This document shows positions 6,185-7,275 of a stretch of DNA of 7,275 bases, piece by piece. The position numbers were made by a program, and so were the translations under genes. The stretch is from Fidelibacterota bacterium (GTDB lineage Bacteria > Fidelibacterota > UBA8477): the NCBI GenBank assembly GCA_021734045.1, contig JAIPJR010000103.1, positions 1-7,275 on the forward strand, read 5' to 3'. The notes beneath the pieces are model-generated. The model searched no databases, was not told where the DNA came from, and saw nothing but the letters and a program-made list of their open reading frames with translations. Position 1 is the stretch's first letter. Each line of letters starts with the position of its first letter.

Positions 6185-6769
6185 TCAATTGTTAGGTTTC
6201 ATGGCATACTCTCCAGACAGCAAGCTATATACCATCAAGTCTCGATACTGATTCTTATTATGGCGCTGGTAATGGCGCAGGGTCCCTTCCAGGGTAAAGC
6301 CAAGCCGCTCCGGAATAGCACGACTTCTGGTGTTATCAGGCACGACACAAATTTCTATACGTTCCAGCTGTAATTTCATAAAGCCATAGCGTATCAATGC
6401 CTCTACCGCTCGTGTCATGATTCCCAGACCTTCATATTGTTTACCCAGCCAGTAACCAATTGAAGCATGTTTATTGGTGGTGTCTATCGCGTGCAAATCA
6501 ACCAGACCGGCGATTTCATTTTCGACGAATATCACCGTACAGACGACCGTTTCTTTTTCCCGAGCCGCATCCATTCGCTCGATAAACGCCTGAGTGTCTT
6601 CCACAGTAAGGGATATGTCCACCCAGGGTAACCATGGCTGCAGGTGCTGTCTGTTTGTGTCTATTAGCTTAAAAATATCCTGGGCATACTGGTGCCTGAT
6701 ACAATCGAGATGGATTCCAGGCGCAATATCCATACGCTCAAACGGATGACTCAATTGAGATTCACCCAC
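6185..6769 (-). CDS. GNAT acetyltransferase, RimJ/RimL (YdaF-like) type
   Basis: Acetyl-CoA-dependent N-acetyltransferase of 194 residues, predicted cytoplasmic. It carries the layout of the RimL/YdaF group: LIDTNRQHLQPWLPWVD at about 35-51, IAGLVDLHAID at 86-96, the acetyl-CoA pyrophosphate loop with Gln111-x-x-Gly114-x-Gly116 in GYWLGKQYEGLGIMT, then CVVPDNTRSRAIPERLGF at 141-158 and EGTLRHYQR. Family members acetylate ribosomal protein N-termini or small amines, but the acceptor here cannot be named. The start is GTG at 6769, supported by GAGG (GAGGGGG at 6774-6780 on the plus map) 7 bases upstream; the next start, ATG 6733, lacks a comparable site and would remove 12 residues. It lies 35 bases after the CDGSH gene and 15 before the reductase, so it is the middle gene of that operon. 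A role linked to redox metabolism is not evident. Confidence 0.92.
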   Translation of the reverse strand: MGESQLSHPFERMDIAPGIHLDCIRHQYAQDIFKLIDTNRQHLQPWLPWVDISLTVEDTQAFIERMDAAREKETVVCTVIFVENEIAGLVDLHAIDTTNKHASIGYWLGKQYEGLGIMTRAVEALIRYGFMKLQLERIEICVVPDNTRSRAIPERLGFTLEGTLRHYQRHNKNQYRDLMVYSLLSGEYAMKPNN

Positions 6770-6804
6770 GATACCCCCTCACCTGTTAGCAGAGAAATTT
6801 TTAT

Positions 6805-7047
6805 TTATACTTTGCGATGAGTCCCGTCGCAAAACGGTTTGGTGCCGGAGTGCTTGCAACCGCACCAGGAAACTTCACGAGCTTCAGCAAAACGCTGAAT
6901 GATCGGTTTAATATCGGTAATCTTATGGGAGCCATCACAGAAGGGTTGATTTTCGGAACGACCGCATGCACACCAAGCATAGGTCTTAGCTTCCACCTTC
7001 ATTTTATAGGGGCCTCTTTGAGCAACTTTAGGTTCTGTCGTAGCCAT
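6805..7047 (-). CDS. Tandem CDGSH iron-sulfur domain protein (CISD3/MiNT-like)
   Basis: An 80-residue protein predicted to bind two [2Fe-2S] clusters. It has two perfect copies of the CDGSH cluster motif C-x-C-x2-S-x3-P-x-C-D-G-(S/T)-H: Cys26, Cys28, Cys37 and His41 in the first, Cys62, Cys64, Cys73 and His77 in the second. Each cluster is held by three cysteines and one histidine, which in known members makes it redox active and pH sensitive. The two-domain order and small size match the MiNT (CISD3) class rather than single-domain mitoNEET. There is no signal peptide or membrane helix, so it is soluble. ATG 7047 has GGGAGG 5 bases upstream and a consensus -10 further up. As first gene of the operon it precedes an acetyltransferase and an NADP(H)-dependent flavoprotein reductase, a possible electron donor. 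Confidence 0.95.
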   Translation of the reverse strand: MATTEPKVAQRGPYKMKVEAKTYAWCACGRSENQPFCDGSHKITDIKPIIQRFAEAREVSWCGCKHSGTKPFCDGTHRKV

Positions 7048-7083
7048 TGTAACCTCCCGTATCAGATTCTAAACTACGCCCGC

Positions 7084-7111
7084 ATTATAATCCGGATTGG
7101 GTCGTTTGCAA
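7084..7111 (-). promoter_or_regulatory. Sigma70-type promoter of the CDGSH-GNAT-reductase operon
   Basis: Read on the minus strand: TTGCAA (7111-7106), 16-base spacer, TATAAT (7089-7084), a perfect -10. Transcription would begin near 7077, about 30 bases before the CDGSH ATG, leaving a short leader that contains the GGGAGG ribosome site. No operator dyad is evident. Confidence 0.7.
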
Positions 7112-7153
7112 TATTTTTAACAGGATAATTCTGACTACGCATTGACTCAAAAT

Positions 7154-7208
7154 TAATGTAACCCTGGCGATCTTAGAAAAAGGTCGTTGCCTCATAAATA
7201 ATGTAACC
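7154..7208 (+). repeat. Direct repeats TAATGTAACC, likely IS-end motifs
   Basis: The 10-base sequence TAATGTAACC occurs at 7154-7163 and again, unchanged, at 7199-7208, 45 bases apart, just before the partial transposase-like gene. Repeated sites of this kind near an element end are often transposase binding sites. Only two copies are visible. Confidence 0.6.
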
Positions 7209-7220
7209 GCAAATGAGGTA
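7188..7220 (+). promoter_or_regulatory. Inverted repeat overlapping the transposase ribosome site
   Basis: CCTCAT (7190-7195) can pair with ATGAGG (7213-7218), extended by one G-U and one T-A pair, around a 17-base loop. The 3' arm contains the GAGG Shine-Dalgarno sequence for ATG 7228, so the hairpin could limit translation if transcribed. It is equally explained as part of a transposase binding site. Confidence 0.35.
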
Positions 7221-7227
7221 CATGAAT

Positions 7228-7275
7228 ATGAGCAAAAGATCACGCAAAGAATACCAGGAGACGATCCGAGAGCGT
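7228..7275 (+). CDS. Probable transposase (integrase-type), N-terminal fragment
   Basis: Only the first 16 codons are visible, beginning MSKRSRKEYQETIRER and running off the window. This very basic opening, with the R-K-E-Y and I-R-E-R pattern, resembles the N-termini of insertion-sequence transposases with an rve-type (DDE) integrase core, but the catalytic residues are out of view. ATG 7228 is preferred because GAGGT (7215-7219) is 8 bases upstream; an in-frame ATG at 7222 would add Met-Asn but lies only 3 bases from GAGG. The repeats just upstream support an insertion-sequence context. Function stays tentative with so few residues. Confidence 0.5.
   Translation, partial: MSKRSRKEYQETIRER

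Larger units (their letters stand above)
7154..7275 (+). mobile_element. Left edge of a probable insertion sequence (truncated by window)
   Basis: Evidence is the pair of direct repeats, the CCTCAT/ATGAGG inverted repeat and the beginning of a transposase-like reading frame. The outer boundary is uncertain: the true left end may lie a little upstream, between the CDGSH promoter (ends 7111) and 7154. The right end, and therefore target duplication, lies outside the window. Confidence 0.4.

Noticed and set aside
6817-7128. 103-codon plus-strand frame across the CDGSH gene
   Set aside because: It is the complement of two perfect CDGSH motifs and of the operon promoter; no family resemblance.
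1-7275. CRISPR array, toxin-antitoxin pair or defence system
   Set aside because: No regularly spaced repeats and no such gene families were seen; the coding content is housekeeping and metabolic.

Overview
The window is ordinary bacterial chromosome, densely coded on both strands, that runs into the left edge of an insertion sequence at its right end. Gene types and layout (smpB next to a TyrZ-type tyrS, a short MerR regulator joined to a tRNA-Pro, tRNA without encoded CCA, mid-range GC) fit a free-living Gram-negative-like bacterium, perhaps of the Fibrobacteres-Chlorobi-Bacteroidetes/Marinimicrobia neighbourhood. That placement is an impression from protein style, not a demonstrated identity.

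Left block, minus strand (1-1030): smpB (trans-translation) followed 43 bases later by the 5' part of tyrS (tyrosyl-tRNA synthetase), which leaves the window. A 275-base divergent intergenic region separates them from the next block.

Plus-strand block (1306-1846): a 135-aa MerR-type regulator, then 23 bases later tRNA-Pro(GGG), ending in a strong intrinsic terminator. The two are probably on one transcript.

Plus-strand transport operon (2079-5303): after a leader with unusual inverted repeats come a 78-aa two-helix membrane protein, a 640-aa sodium:solute symporter (SSS family) with a 120-residue soluble C-terminal tail, and an exported endonuclease/exonuclease/phosphatase-family hydrolase whose ATG directly abuts the symporter stop codon. 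Spacing and ribosome sites indicate one translated unit. The reading offered here is a two-part transporter paired with a hydrolase that acts outside the cytoplasm, possibly releasing the imported substrate. A hairpin with A and T tracts on both sides ends this operon and also the convergent one.

Minus-strand operon (7047 down to 5333): a consensus-like promoter drives a tandem-CDGSH iron-sulfur protein, a RimJ/RimL-type GNAT acetyltransferase (GTG start) and a ferredoxin-NADP+ reductase-like flavoprotein. The iron-sulfur protein and the reductase may form an electron-transfer pair.

Right edge (about 7154-7275): repeated TAATGTAACC motifs, a short hairpin that overlaps a ribosome binding site, and the first codons of what looks like an integrase-type transposase. 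The most interesting points for follow-up are the three-gene symporter module with its uncharacterised tail and small partner, and the CDGSH/reductase operon.
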